54,843 nucleotides of DNA from Actinomadura soli (GCF_005889715.1 NZ_VCKW01000019.1:1-54843); one strand, 5' to 3'. Shown: positions 8,240 to 16,429, counted from the stretch's first letter. Translations and numbers: made by a program. Notes: generated by a model from the letters alone, not told the origin.

Positions 8240-9264
8240 GCCGCCGTCCTCGCGGAGACCTGGCGCAGCGGCTCGGGCTCCGCCCATGACACAACGTCCA
8301 CGTCGGCGGCCAGGAAGCCGTGGAGCAGCAGGAAGTCCTTCTGCTTCACGAGCAGGTCGAGGCGTTCGGGCGAGAGGTCGGGACGCAGCGTGCGGTGGAA
8401 CCCGTCGCGGTAGGCGGTGCGCACGCCGGACGCGCCCGACCGGGTCTCCCCGGCGAGGATCCGCCGCACGCCGTCCAGGTCGGCGGCGGCCCAGTCGGCC
8501 GCGCGCAGCGTGGCGGCGAGGAACGCGGTCACCAGCTCGGGCCGCTCGTCCAGCAGCCGCTCGTGCACGGTGATCGGCCGCGGCGTACCGTTGTTGACGC
8601 GGGTCGCCGGGTCGGGATGGGCGTCCAGGTCGACGCCGACGACGAGGCCGAGAGCGGCGGCCTGCTCGGCGGCGCGGGCGCCCTTGACGTAGACGGCGTC
8701 GACCTGCCCGCGGGCGAGTTCGTCCAGGCCGGGCCACGCGATGCGGCCGCCGCGCGCGTCCCGTCCCACCGATGGCGACAGGTCGGCGGCGACCTCGACG
8801 AACCTGACGTCGTCCAGGCCGAGGCCGCCCTGGGTGAGCGCGCCCTTGATGCCGTGCAGCGCCATCGCGCGCGGGAAGCTCTGCGCCCTGGTCCGGGCCC
8901 AGCCGGGCAGCGCCACCCGGGCGCCGCGCAGGTCCTGCGGCCCTTCGATGCCCGAGCCCGGACGGACGAGGACCGACTGCCACTCCTCGATCCACGTCAG
9001 CCCGATCAGCCTGGTCGGCGCGCCCTCACTGCGGGCGGCCAGCGCGGGGACGTTGCCGCCCTCGCGGAACAGCCCCGGCAGGTCGTGGTCGAAATGGTGC
9101 CGGGCCAGCTCGGATTCCGCGTCCTGCAGGACGCCCACCTCCAGCCCGAACGGCGCGAACGCCTCGGCCAGCCCGCCGAGCCGGTGGGCGAGGCCGCTGG
9201 CGGTCGGAACCGGGCAGCGGGTGAACCAGATCTTGTCGACACCACGGTTACGCGGACTGCTCAT
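8236..9264 (-). CDS. DszB-like sulfinate desulfinase
   Basis: 342 residues, no signal peptide. The N-terminal WFTRCPVPTASG aligns by eye with the SNCPVPNA active-site segment of DszB (2'-hydroxybiphenyl-2-sulfinate desulfinase), placing Cys17 at the catalytic Cys27. HHFDHDLPGLFREGGNVP puts His57, Arg67 and Gly70 at DszB His60, Arg70 and Gly73 with the same internal spacing of 10 and 3. The fold is the SsuA-like binding-protein fold, so automatic annotation may call it an ABC substrate-binding protein. Inferred role: hydrolysis of an organic sulfinate to sulfite. It overlaps the ATPase gene and the LLM gene by 4 bp each. Confidence 0.8.
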   Translation of the reverse strand: MSSPRNRGVDKIWFTRCPVPTASGLAHRLGGLAEAFAPFGLEVGVLQDAESELARHHFDHDLPGLFREGGNVPALAARSEGAPTRLIGLTWIEEWQSVLVRPGSGIEGPQDLRGARVALPGWARTRAQSFPRAMALHGIKGALTQGGLGLDDVRFVEVAADLSPSVGRDARGGRIAWPGLDELARGQVDAVYVKGARAAEQAAALGLVVGVDLDAHPDPATRVNNGTPRPITVHERLLDERPELVTAFLAATLRAADWAAADLDGVRRILAGETRSGASGVRTAYRDGFHRTLRPDLSPERLDLLVKQKDFLLLHGFLAADVDVVSWAEPEPLRQVSARTAA

Positions 9265-10067
9265 GCGATCACTCCTCGGTCGGACGTCAGGTCGGCTTGG
9301 CCGGACGGCAGGGCTACTCGGTCGGACGGCACGGACGCCTGGCCGGACGGCGGGGCGACGCCCAGGCGGGCCAGCAGCTCACGACGGTGCTCCAGCACCG
9401 CCGGGTCGGACGCGGCCGACGACGCGCCGCGGGGACGGGGCAGGTCGATGGCACGGTCCACCACGAAGGCGCCGTCGTCCAGCACCGCGACCCGGTCGGC
9501 CAGGCGCACCGCCTCGTCCACGTCGTGGGTGACGAGCACGACCGCGGGACGGTGCCGCGCGCACAGCTCCGCCACCAGATCCTGGGCCTGCAGCCGGGTC
9601 AGGGCGTCCAGGGCGGCGAAGGGCTCGTCCAGCAGCAGCACCTGCGGGTCGCGCACCAGGGCGCGGGCCAGCGCCACCCGCTGCGCCTCCCCGCCCGACA
9701 GGGTGGCGGGCCAGGCGCGCTCACGTCCGCCCAGACCGACCTCGGCGAGCGCGCGGCCGCCCTTGCCCCGCGTCGAACGCGGCAGCCCGAGCGTGACGTT
9801 GGCCAGCACGCGTCTGGCCACCACCAGCCGGGGCTCCTGGTAGACCGTGGTGACGCGCGGCGCGGTCAGCACCGTCCCCGCGTCGGGCCGCTCCAGGCCG
9901 GCCAGCAGGCGCAGCAGCGTGGTCTTGCCGGTGCCGCTCGGGCCGAGCAGCGCGAAGAACTCGCCGCGCCTGACCTCCAGGTCGATCCCGTCCAGGACGG
10001 TCCTGGCGCCGAACGCCTTGCGCAGCCCCCGCACCCGCACCGCCACCTCGCGCTCGTCGCGGGTCAT
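9261..10067 (-). CDS. ssuB: SsuB/TauB-type ABC transporter ATPase
   Basis: 268 residues. Walker A GPSGTGKTT, Q-loop VYQEPRL, signature LSGGEAQR, Walker B VLLLDEPF and the switch HDVDEAVRLADR are all present. The start MTRDEREVAVRV overlaps the permease stop (ATGA). The C terminus is a degenerate repeat (PSGQAS, PSDRVA, PSGQAD, TSDRGV) not needed for the ATPase fold. It powers uptake of a sulfonate-like compound with the adjacent permease and lipoprotein. Confidence 0.9.
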   Translation of the reverse strand: MTRDEREVAVRVRGLRKAFGARTVLDGIDLEVRRGEFFALLGPSGTGKTTLLRLLAGLERPDAGTVLTAPRVTTVYQEPRLVVARRVLANVTLGLPRSTRGKGGRALAEVGLGGRERAWPATLSGGEAQRVALARALVRDPQVLLLDEPFAALDALTRLQAQDLVAELCARHRPAVVLVTHDVDEAVRLADRVAVLDDGAFVVDRAIDLPRPRGASSAASDPAVLEHRRELLARLGVAPPSGQASVPSDRVALPSGQADLTSDRGVIA

Positions 10068-10933
10068 CGGGCCGTCACCTGCCCGCGCCACGGCGTGGCG
10101 AGCCGTTCCAGACCCCGGATCGCCAGGTCGATGAGCAGCCCGAGCAGCGCGTAGATCAGGATGCACAGCACCATGTAGTCGTTGCGGTAGTACTGCTGGG
10201 CGAGCGTCACCAGGTAGCCGATGCCCTCGGTCGCGCCGAGCTGCTCGGCGGCGATCAGCCCGGTCAGCGACACCGACAGGCTGATCCGCAGGGCCATCAG
10301 CACGCTCGGCAGCGCGGACGGGAGCACCACCGACACCGCCAGCCGCGCCCCGCGAAGCCCGAACCCGCGCGCGGCCTCGACCACCTTGCGGTCGACGCTG
10401 CGCACGCCCAGGTAGACGTAGGCGTACATGGGCGCGGACGCGGCCACCGCGATGAGCGCGACCTTGAACGTCTCGCCGACGCCGAACCAGGAGATGAACA
10501 GCGGCACCAGCGCCAGGAACGGCACCGCCCGCTTCATCTGCAGGGTCAGGTCGATCAGCTCCTCGCCGAGCGCGGACAGCCCGGCGGCCGCGCCGAGCAC
10601 CAGCCCCGCACCGCAGCCGACCAGGACGCCGAGGGCCGCGCGCCGCGCCGAGGCGAGCACGTAGTCGGCGAGCTGCCCGGTGGAGGCCAGCTCCCCCAGG
10701 GCGGACAGCACGGCGCCCGGTCCGGTCAGGACGTCCGGCGGGATGCGGCCGCTGCCCGCCCCCCACCACCAGGCGACCAGCAGCGCCAGCGGCACCGACA
10801 CCCGCAGGGCCAGCGAGATCGCCGGACGCCGTCGCCGCTGCCCGATCCACGGCGGCGGGCGCAGCTCATCGACGGGTCCCGCTGCTGGACGCCGCGCCAC
10901 GGTCCCGGCATCGGACGCGATCTCGGCGGTCAT
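10064..10933 (-). CDS. ssuC: SsuC/TauC-type ABC transporter permease
   Basis: 289 residues. The start MTAEIASDAG was chosen because residues further upstream in the frame are an Arg/Pro-rich shadow. About six membrane segments follow a charged N-terminal tail. The cytoplasmic coupling loop is EAARGFGLRGARLAVSVVLPSALPSVL, the EAA motif of binding-protein-dependent permeases. A single permease gene implies a homodimer, unlike the two-permease system near 44775-46492. Confidence 0.9.
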   Translation of the reverse strand: MTAEIASDAGTVARRPAAGPVDELRPPPWIGQRRRRPAISLALRVSVPLALLVAWWWGAGSGRIPPDVLTGPGAVLSALGELASTGQLADYVLASARRAALGVLVGCGAGLVLGAAAGLSALGEELIDLTLQMKRAVPFLALVPLFISWFGVGETFKVALIAVAASAPMYAYVYLGVRSVDRKVVEAARGFGLRGARLAVSVVLPSALPSVLMALRISLSVSLTGLIAAEQLGATEGIGYLVTLAQQYYRNDYMVLCILIYALLGLLIDLAIRGLERLATPWRGQVTAR

Positions 10934-10994
10934 CGGGCCCTGCCCTTCCGCGGCCCGACTCCCTCGGGGCCTGAAGGCCCTCGCTGCGCCACGG

Positions 10995-12044
10995 TCATTG
11001 GGCGGCCCCCAGCTTGAAGAGGACGTCCTCGGGCCGGATCGCCTTCGGCAGCACGCCCTGCTCCTGGAACAGACCGGCGACCGCGGTGACGTGCGCGCCG
11101 TCGGCGTCGGTGACGGGACGCGGCACGTTCTGGTAGCGGGCCTTGGCGATCGCGTCGTCCAGCCGTGCACCGGACAGGGCGGTCGGGCCCTTGTCGAGGA
11201 ACACGTTCTGGAACCTGCGCGGGTCGCGCTTCTCCTGCTCGGTCAGCTCGCGGACCACGTCCAGGAAGACCTGGACGGCGCGCGGGTTCGCCTGGAGCAC
11301 CTCGGTGCGGGCGGCGAAGATGGTGAGGTCGCGGTCGGGCAGGTCGCGGCCGTGCAGCAGGACCCGCGCACCCTTGGCGACCACCTCGGGATAGGCGTCG
11401 ACGATCGCCCACCAGGCGTCCACCTTGCCGGTCGCGAACGCCGACGCGCCCTGCGCCGGGTTCAGATGGACGCGCTGGACCTGCGAGGCCGGGATCCCGG
11501 CCTGTTTGAGCGCGAGCAGCAGCAGGTACTCACCGCGTCCGGCCTTGTTGACGGCGACGCGCTTGCCGACGAGGTCGCGCACCGTCCTGGCGGGGCTGTC
11601 GGCCTTGACGACCAGGCCGTCCTCGTAGGGCGCGGCCTTGTCGGCGACCCGGTCGGCGGCGGCGAAGATGCGCAGGTCGCGACCGTTGGCCAGGTAGCCC
11701 ACGGCCGGTGAGATCGCACCCTCCAGCACGTTCACCGACCTGGAGCGCACCGCGTCGATCGTCGCCGTGAACGAGGCGTACGAGCCGCCCCACTCCACCC
11801 GCGCGCCGACGGCCTTGAGTCGCTTCTCCAAGATCTTCTCGCGCTTGGCGTAGGCGAGCACACCGGCGTTGCCCGGGTCGCTCAGCTTGATCACCGTGCC
11901 GCGCCCGGAGCCGCCGCCCCCGGCCGTGGCCGACCCGCCGCAGGCGGCGACCAGGCTCAGCAGCAGGGCGAGGACGGCGCAGACCAGCGGTGTCTGACGG
12001 CGCGGGGCTTTCGCTCGGGAGGCGTGCGGAACAGAACTCGACAT
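10995..12044 (-). CDS. ssuA: Sulfonate-type ABC transporter substrate-binding lipoprotein
   Basis: 349 residues. A lipoprotein signal with lipobox LVAAC puts the lipidated cysteine at residue 35, followed by a Gly/Ser linker. The body has the SsuA/NrtA pattern: VNVLEGAISPAVGYLANG, DLVGKRVAVNKAGRGEYLLLLAL, GKVDAWWAIVDAYPEV. It is the first full gene of the operon, about 120 nt after a Cys-containing leader ORF, consistent with induction under sulfur limitation. The ligand is probably an organosulfonate or related sulfur compound. Confidence 0.9.
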   Translation of the reverse strand: MSSSVPHASRAKAPRRQTPLVCAVLALLLSLVAACGGSATAGGGGSGRGTVIKLSDPGNAGVLAYAKREKILEKRLKAVGARVEWGGSYASFTATIDAVRSRSVNVLEGAISPAVGYLANGRDLRIFAAADRVADKAAPYEDGLVVKADSPARTVRDLVGKRVAVNKAGRGEYLLLLALKQAGIPASQVQRVHLNPAQGASAFATGKVDAWWAIVDAYPEVVAKGARVLLHGRDLPDRDLTIFAARTEVLQANPRAVQVFLDVVRELTEQEKRDPRRFQNVFLDKGPTALSGARLDDAIAKARYQNVPRPVTDADGAHVTAVAGLFQEQGVLPKAIRPEDVLFKLGAAQ

Positions 12045-12109
12045 GGCTGATTTGGCCCTTCACGAACGAGCGAGAAGACCGCCGCCGCGTCCGGACATGG
12101 CACGGCGGG

Positions 12110-12128
12110 GTTCTCGCGAGAGGAGAAC
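12110..12128 (-). promoter_or_regulatory. Leader hairpin between the Cys leader ORF and ssuA
   Basis: GTTCTC (12110-12115) and GAGAAC (12123-12128) form a stem that competes with the internal palindrome TCTCGCGAGA (12112-12121). Mutually exclusive structures after a regulatory leader ORF fit an attenuator, but the exact fold is not computed. Confidence 0.3.
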
Positions 12129-12160
12129 TCGAGGGGAGGAGGGAAGAGGGCAGATCGGGA

Positions 12161-12229
12161 TCAGCGACAGAGAGTGCTGTCCAGCCGCATGTGGTCCACC
12201 ACACGCCGGACGGTCAGTGCGCGCGCCAT
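12161..12229 (-). CDS. 22-residue Cys-containing leader peptide of the organosulfur operon
   Basis: The frame starts ATG at 12229, begins MARALTVRR, ends DHMRLDSTLCR and stops at 12161. The shape (basic N part, a V/D/H segment, R-L-x-S-x-L-C-R end) resembles the short leader peptides found before sulfur-assimilation and sulfonate operons in Streptomyces and relatives, where translation of the terminal Cys codon reports cysteine supply. The predicted transcription start coincides with the A of this ATG, so translation is probably leaderless, as for cysteine-responsive leader ORFs in mycobacteria. Low Cys-tRNA would stall ribosomes near the end and favour expression of the ABC and desulfurisation genes. 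The mechanism is inferred. Confidence 0.7.
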   Translation of the reverse strand: MARALTVRRVVDHMRLDSTLCR

Positions 12230-12230
12230 A

Positions 12231-12264
12231 TTCCTATAATTATGGTAGGAAAAGTATGTGTCAA
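12231..12264 (-). promoter_or_regulatory. Promoter of the organosulfur operon, with overlapping inverted repeat
   Basis: On the minus strand a perfect -35 TTGACA (12264-12259) is followed by a 17-nt spacer and AATTAT (12241-12236, four of six matches to TATAAT). Transcription would start near 12229, the first base of the leader ATG. TTCCTA (12231-12236) and TAGGAA (12246-12251) flank an AT-rich core containing the palindrome ATAATTAT. This dyad covers the -10 and may be the operator of a sulfur regulator. The AT-rich patch stands out sharply from its surroundings. Confidence 0.6.
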
Positions 12265-12330
12265 GCCCATATCGCAGGTCAGGCCGACCGCGGCCCGGGT
12301 CGGGTCACCTCGTCGAACGACTCTTCAAGA

Positions 12331-12924
12331 TCATTCGCCCAGGGATCGCAAGTAGGCCATGAGGGCCTTGCCGCGCGGGGAGAGGCGGTAACCGGTCTCC
12401 AGGCTTTCGGTGAGGCCGAGGGACTTGAGGCGGCGGACGTCGGCCTTGAAAGGAAGTTTGTCGCGGTCCAGACGTTCGGCGAGATCCTGGGCGCGCAGGC
12501 CGGGGTGTTCCTCGATGAGGCGGAGGACCTCGCGGGTCCAGGGGCCGCGGCGGCTGCGGGCGTCGACGGCGTCCAGGGCGGCTTCGAGGTCGGCCAACTC
12601 CTGGTCGGTCAGGTCGGCGTTCCCTGCCAGCTCCGATCTGGGGTCGGGGCCGCCGAGATGGAGCATGACGCGGTGGTAGGCGCCCTCCTTGGTGCTCTTG
12701 GAGAGGGCGGTGAGCAGCGCCGCGCGGCTCTTGAAGCCCGAACGGAGGGCGTCCTCCTCGGTGATCTCCTCGGGGGTGACGGCCGTGACCGAGTCGATGA
12801 CGATGATCCCCGCCCAGGTGCGCTGGGTGCTCCCCGCGCGGACCCGGGGCTCGGCCCACACCCGGAACACCCGGTCGATCCGCCCGCCCGCGATCCCCTC
12901 AAGGACCTCCTTCCTGAACAGCAT
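12331..12924 (-). CDS. ASCH/PUA-like protein with C-terminal winged-helix segment
   Basis: 197 residues from MLFRKEVLEGIAGG, preceded by GGGAGGGG; the longer frame to 12993 lacks a better start. Residues 1-60 resemble ASCH domains (RKEVLEGIAGGRIDRVFRVW, then RTWAGIIVIDSVTAVTPEEI), which bind RNA or modified nucleotides. The C-terminal ~80 residues (TREVLRLIEEHPGLRAQDLAERL, then VRRLKSLGLTESLETGYRLS) look like a winged helix-turn-helix. The combination suggests a nucleic-acid-linked regulator; no partner is evident nearby. Confidence 0.75.
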   Translation of the reverse strand: MLFRKEVLEGIAGGRIDRVFRVWAEPRVRAGSTQRTWAGIIVIDSVTAVTPEEITEEDALRSGFKSRAALLTALSKSTKEGAYHRVMLHLGGPDPRSELAGNADLTDQELADLEAALDAVDARSRRGPWTREVLRLIEEHPGLRAQDLAERLDRDKLPFKADVRRLKSLGLTESLETGYRLSPRGKALMAYLRSLGE

Positions 12925-13344
12925 CGTTCCCCTCCCGGGTGATACGCCTCTCCATGAAACCGCCGTGCTCGCCATCGACGCGGCGCTCACCATCGTCCAA
13001 CGCGCAGCTCACCGCCGTCGAACCGCCGCGCGCCCGGCCGGACGGTACCGCCATTCGCCCCGTCCCAACCCTGCCGGCCCCTGCTCCTCGCCGCCGAGCC
13101 GGGTGCTCACGGCGTACCAGTCCGACCTGGGCGTCCGAAAGGGCGCGGGTAATGGTGATTCCGTTCAGGCATCCGAGGGCGGATGGATTGGCGGTTTCCG
13201 GCGAGCGGTAGCGACCCTGGATTCTTCCAGGGGCGGCAGAACCCTCCGGCATGCCAGCATCATCCCCGATGACCCGGAAAGCCCGTTTAAGCCGCCGACT
13301 TCGGCGTGACGGGAATCGCATCAGGGATCAGGAGGGAATGGCAC
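12925..13344. other. Intergenic region with no supported gene
   Basis: 420 bases between the ASCH gene and a gene remnant. Open frames on both strands are Arg/Ala/Pro-rich shadows without convincing starts. GGAGGG at 13331-13336 is the only clear translation signal and belongs to the remnant that follows. Confidence 0.4.
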
Positions 13345-13422
13345 GTGAAAATCATGCGAAAACTCGGCCTGGCCACGGTCGCGGGCACGACGCTGCAGGG
13401 GCGCGGCCGACTCACCACGTGA
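13345..13422 (+). pseudogene. Signal-peptide remnant of a lost exported protein
   Basis: After GGAGGG, a GTG opens VKIMRKLGLATVAGTTLQ, which looks like the first half of a secretion signal (basic start, then a hydrophobic run). The frame then turns into GRGRLTT and stops inside the converging P450 gene. It reads as the 5' end of an exported-protein gene cut off by a rearrangement at the P450 3' end. A chance ORF cannot be excluded. Confidence 0.35.
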
Positions 13423-14605
13423 CCATGAGCCTGCGCGGGCGGCGCACAAACCTGTTCATGTGCCAGGGCACCTGGTCGGACGGCTGAGCGAGGCGGAGGC
13501 CGGGAAGCCGGGTAGCGAGGGTGGCCAGGGCGACCTGGAGTTCCATCCGGGCCAGCGCGGCGCCGACACAGCGGTGCATGCCGTGGCCGAAGGCGATGTG
13601 CGGGTTGTCCCGCCGGGTGAGGTCCATGGTCTCGGCGTCGGGGAACGCCCGCGCGTCGCGGTTGGCGGCGGCCAGCTCGATCAGGACCTGGTCGCCCGCA
13701 TGCAGGCGCACACCGCTCAGCTCGACGTCTTCGAGGACGAAGCGGGTCATCGAGCCCTGGGCGATCAGCGGCACGTACCGCAGCAGTTCCTCGACCGCGG
13801 CCGGGACCAGGCCGGGATCGGCGGCGAGCCGCGCGTAGCCGCCGTCGCGCAGCAGCAGGAAGACGAAGTTGGGGATCTGCGAGGCGGTCGTCTCGTGGCC
13901 GGCGGCGAGCAGGGCGCGCAGCAGGTTGTTGACCTCGTCCTCGGTGAGGCCGTCCCCCTCGATCCGCTCCCGCACCAGCGCGCCGATCAGGTCGTCGGTG
14001 GGGTGGCGCACGCGATGCGCCGCCAGGGCGCCGAGGTAGGCGTTCATCTCGCCGATGCTGGCCTGGACCTCCTCGATCGTCAGCTCGGTGCTGAGCAGCG
14101 CGTCGGTCCAGGCGGTGAAGCGGGGCCGGTCCGCGGCGGGGACGCCGAGCAGGTCGCAGATGACCTCGACCGGCAGCGCGAGCCCGAACACGTCCACCAG
14201 GTCGGCCGGGGGACCGTCCTGGACCATGGCGTCCAGGAGGCGGTCAGCGATCTTCTGGGTGCCGGGCCGCAGGTCCTCGACCCGGCGCGGGGTGAAGGTC
14301 CGGAAGATGAACCGGCGCAGCCGGGTGTGCTCGGGCGGGTCGGTGGTGAGCAGGGTGCGGCTGGCCGGGTCCACCGGCGTCATCCCGGCGACCTGGTCGG
14401 CCGGGATACCGGCCCGCTCGCAGTCGCGGCCGAAGACGGGGCTGCTCAGGACGTGGCGCGCGTCCTCGTAGGAGGTGACCAGCCAGGCGGGCGCCCCGTA
14501 GTCGAGTTGGACACGGACGGGGCCCGCCCGGCGCGCCTCGCTCAGCAGCGGGGACGGGCGCAGGGCGTGGTCGGTCGGAAACGGGAAGGCTTTGGGCTCC
14601 TGCAT
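13412..14605 (-). CDS. Cytochrome P450 (bacterial class I)
   Basis: 397 residues from MQEPKAFPFPTDH, with GGAG about 10 nt upstream; the frame extends further but this start gives usual P450 length. Key features: I-helix AGHETTA, K-helix EELLR, and haem loop FGHGMHRCVGAALARME with the ligand Cys near residue 346. It belongs to the soluble actinobacterial type that receives electrons from a ferredoxin; no ferredoxin or reductase gene is adjacent. The next upstream gene is a broken methyltransferase, so it may be left from a tailoring or catabolic set. Confidence 0.93.
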   Translation of the reverse strand: MQEPKAFPFPTDHALRPSPLLSEARRAGPVRVQLDYGAPAWLVTSYEDARHVLSSPVFGRDCERAGIPADQVAGMTPVDPASRTLLTTDPPEHTRLRRFIFRTFTPRRVEDLRPGTQKIADRLLDAMVQDGPPADLVDVFGLALPVEVICDLLGVPAADRPRFTAWTDALLSTELTIEEVQASIGEMNAYLGALAAHRVRHPTDDLIGALVRERIEGDGLTEDEVNNLLRALLAAGHETTASQIPNFVFLLLRDGGYARLAADPGLVPAAVEELLRYVPLIAQGSMTRFVLEDVELSGVRLHAGDQVLIELAAANRDARAFPDAETMDLTRRDNPHIAFGHGMHRCVGAALARMELQVALATLATRLPGLRLAQPSDQVPWHMNRFVRRPRRLMVTW

Positions 14606-14769
14606 CGTGACTCCGCGGGGGGACGGTCGAAGAAAAGGATCAGACCTGGAACGATCCTGCCCTGTTTCCATTGCCCAGAATTGCCGCTCCCCAAGGTGAC
14701 CGGCATGTCAGGCTCACGTAACGCAAGAAGCAGTCGGCACTGACCGCGCCGAGCCCATCGCTCGCTTAT

Positions 14770-14825
14770 ATTCGAGGCGTTTATCGAATGTGGTCGACCG
14801 AATTAAGGCGACGATATAGATCGTC
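14770..14825. promoter_or_regulatory. AT-rich control region with two inverted repeats upstream of the P450
   Basis: ATTCGA (14770-14775) and TCGAAT (14784-14789) form one dyad with an 8-nt spacer. GACGAT (14810-14815) and ATCGTC (14820-14825) form a second with a 4-nt loop followed by TTTT. The rest of 14606-14957 shows no gene. Either dyad could be a regulator site for the P450 promoter. Confidence 0.35.
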
Positions 14826-14957
14826 TTTTGCTGCGGCTGGAGATGCGCGACGGTCGTGCGTCACTCTTCGGCCATCACGCACCGGCCGCTGCACCACAAG
14901 CCGGGCGGGTCAAAATCGATGGACAGCTTCCGTCCGTCCGCGGCATCGTGGCCGACC

Positions 14958-15421
14958 GTGACGAGCAGTGAGCTGTGGCCCCGTGAGACCGCCGACCGCT
15001 ATGACGCCGAGGAGAGCGAGATGTCCTCGGCCGCTGTGCTCGGACCGGCTCTCGCCTTCCTCGCCGAACTCGCCGGAGACGGCCGGGCGCTGGAATTCGC
15101 CATCGGAACCGGGCGGGTGGGCGTCCGTTCCTGCCACCAGGGCAGGTCGCGGTGCCGTTCGACGTCTCCGAGCGGCATCTCGGTTTCGACACCTTCGACC
15201 TGGTCGAGCAGGTGCTCGTCTCGCACCACCTCACCAGCGACGGCGAGGACGGCCGCTACCGCCGCGACAGCTCCCGGCACCGGTACGCGTGGCCGGCGGA
15301 GCTCGACCTGATGGCGCGGATCGCGGGGCTTGAGCTGGAACGGCGCGTCGCGGACTGGGACGGGGCACCGTTCACCCAGGACTCCGCCAAGTACGTCTCC
15401 GTCTGGCGCAAGCCGGCCTGA
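14958..15421 (+). pseudogene. SAM-dependent methyltransferase with internal deletion
   Basis: The first part reads TSSELWPRETADRYDAEESEM, then LAELAGDGRALEFAIGTGRV, containing the class I SAM-binding glycine motif. After GTGRVG the sequence shifts frame and resumes as VPFDVSERHLGFDTFDLVEQ (from about 15150), ending RYAWPAELDLMARIAGLELE and KYVSVWRKPA. The family normally has over 100 residues between these parts, so the middle has been deleted and the two halves are out of frame. No active methyltransferase is expected. Confidence 0.75.
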
Positions 15422-15490
15422 GGCAGCCCCTCCCCGGTGCAGACGCGGGGCAAGGGCGCGGCGGCGCAGGGTTTCAGCCGCGGGGCCCGG

Positions 15491-16429
15491 TCAGGGCTCT
15501 ACTCGGCCCGGGGCGCTGCTCTCGGCGAGTTGCCAGAGGTGTTCGAAGCGCTCCTTGCACGCGCGGGTGTAGTCGGTCCGGGTCCGGAGGCGGGTCATGA
15601 AGAAGCCGAGCTGGCGGTTCGAGGCCGGGACGACTTCGTAGGCGACCTCTTCGTCGAAGAGGATGAAATCGGTCTGGCTGTCGAGGATGGAGGGGATCTG
15701 GTCGTAGCGGAGCACCCTGACCTCGATCCCCGCGCCGCGCTGCTCCTGGGTGATGGACCGGAAGTCCTCGTCGTTGACGTCCGGGTCGGCCTCCATGATG
15801 AACAGGCGGCGGATGGTCACTCCCCGGCCCTTGGCGTCGACCTGGGCCTTGAGGTAGCGCCGGCCGTGCTCGCTGGTCCAGAAGCCCCCGCTGAAGTTCT
15901 CCCCCTTGCCGTCGACCGTGGTGGTGCTGGTCGCGTCGAGGGTCTTCATGGTGGCGTGGGTCAGCTGAAGGATCCAGTTGTGGTCCTCACCGTCGCAGGT
16001 CACCTCGCCCTCGCCCCGGCTGAGCCGGTCGATCAGGTCGGTGTCGCCCTTCACCACGATCTCGGTGAACCGCCTGATCAGCGGCGGGCAGTCCTGGCCG
16101 AAGTTCACCACGGCCTCGCGGAAGCGGGTGAAGGCCTCGCGGTCCAGGGCCGAGTCGCCCAGTGCCTGCTGCCACTTGGAGGACTCGATGGCCAGATCGG
16201 TGGCGCGCATCCACCGTTCGATCCCCTCGACCCGGCCATCGAAGTCGATCAGCAGCTGCACCAGCATGATCACGCTGCCGATCAGCACCGACAGGGTGAG
16301 CGACTGGGCGATGGACTGGTCGGCGACGTAGTTGGTGATGATGAAGGCGAAGGCCCCGGCGGCCGCGGCGGCGGCGATCTTCCTGAGCACGGCGCCGGCG
16401 GTGATGGACGGTGAGGGCTCTCTCGTCAC
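15491..16429 (-). CDS. Two-TM membrane protein with cytoplasmic domain, unknown function
   Basis: 312 residues. The GTG at 16429 lies 9 nt after GGAGG and fits better than a TTG nine bases upstream. Two hydrophobic helices near residues 15-60 (AAAAAAGAFAFIITNYVA and QSLTLSVLIGSVIMLVQLL) anchor a soluble ~250-residue part. This has SGGFWTSEHGRRYLKAQVDA, TIRRLFIMEADPDV and SQTDFILFDEEVAYEV, a strand-helix pattern like PLD-fold domains but without a clear HxK motif. It sits 42 nt downstream of the GNAT gene on the same strand. Function unknown. Confidence 0.75.
   Translation of the reverse strand: MTREPSPSITAGAVLRKIAAAAAAGAFAFIITNYVADQSIAQSLTLSVLIGSVIMLVQLLIDFDGRVEGIERWMRATDLAIESSKWQQALGDSALDREAFTRFREAVVNFGQDCPPLIRRFTEIVVKGDTDLIDRLSRGEGEVTCDGEDHNWILQLTHATMKTLDATSTTTVDGKGENFSGGFWTSEHGRRYLKAQVDAKGRGVTIRRLFIMEADPDVNDEDFRSITQEQRGAGIEVRVLRYDQIPSILDSQTDFILFDEEVAYEVVPASNRQLGFFMTRLRTRTDYTRACKERFEHLWQLAESSAPGRVEP

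Noticed and set aside
8236..9264. Ordinary ABC substrate-binding protein
   Set aside because: No signal peptide or lipobox, and the DszB active-site residues are conserved with matching spacing, so a desulfinase was preferred.
12899..13321. 140-aa minus-strand ORF upstream of the ASCH gene
   Set aside because: Arg/Gly-rich, no ribosome binding site and no family; most likely chance coding.
15437..16414. 325-aa plus-strand ORF
   Set aside because: Shadow of the two-TM protein gene on the minus strand, which has membrane helices and an RBS.
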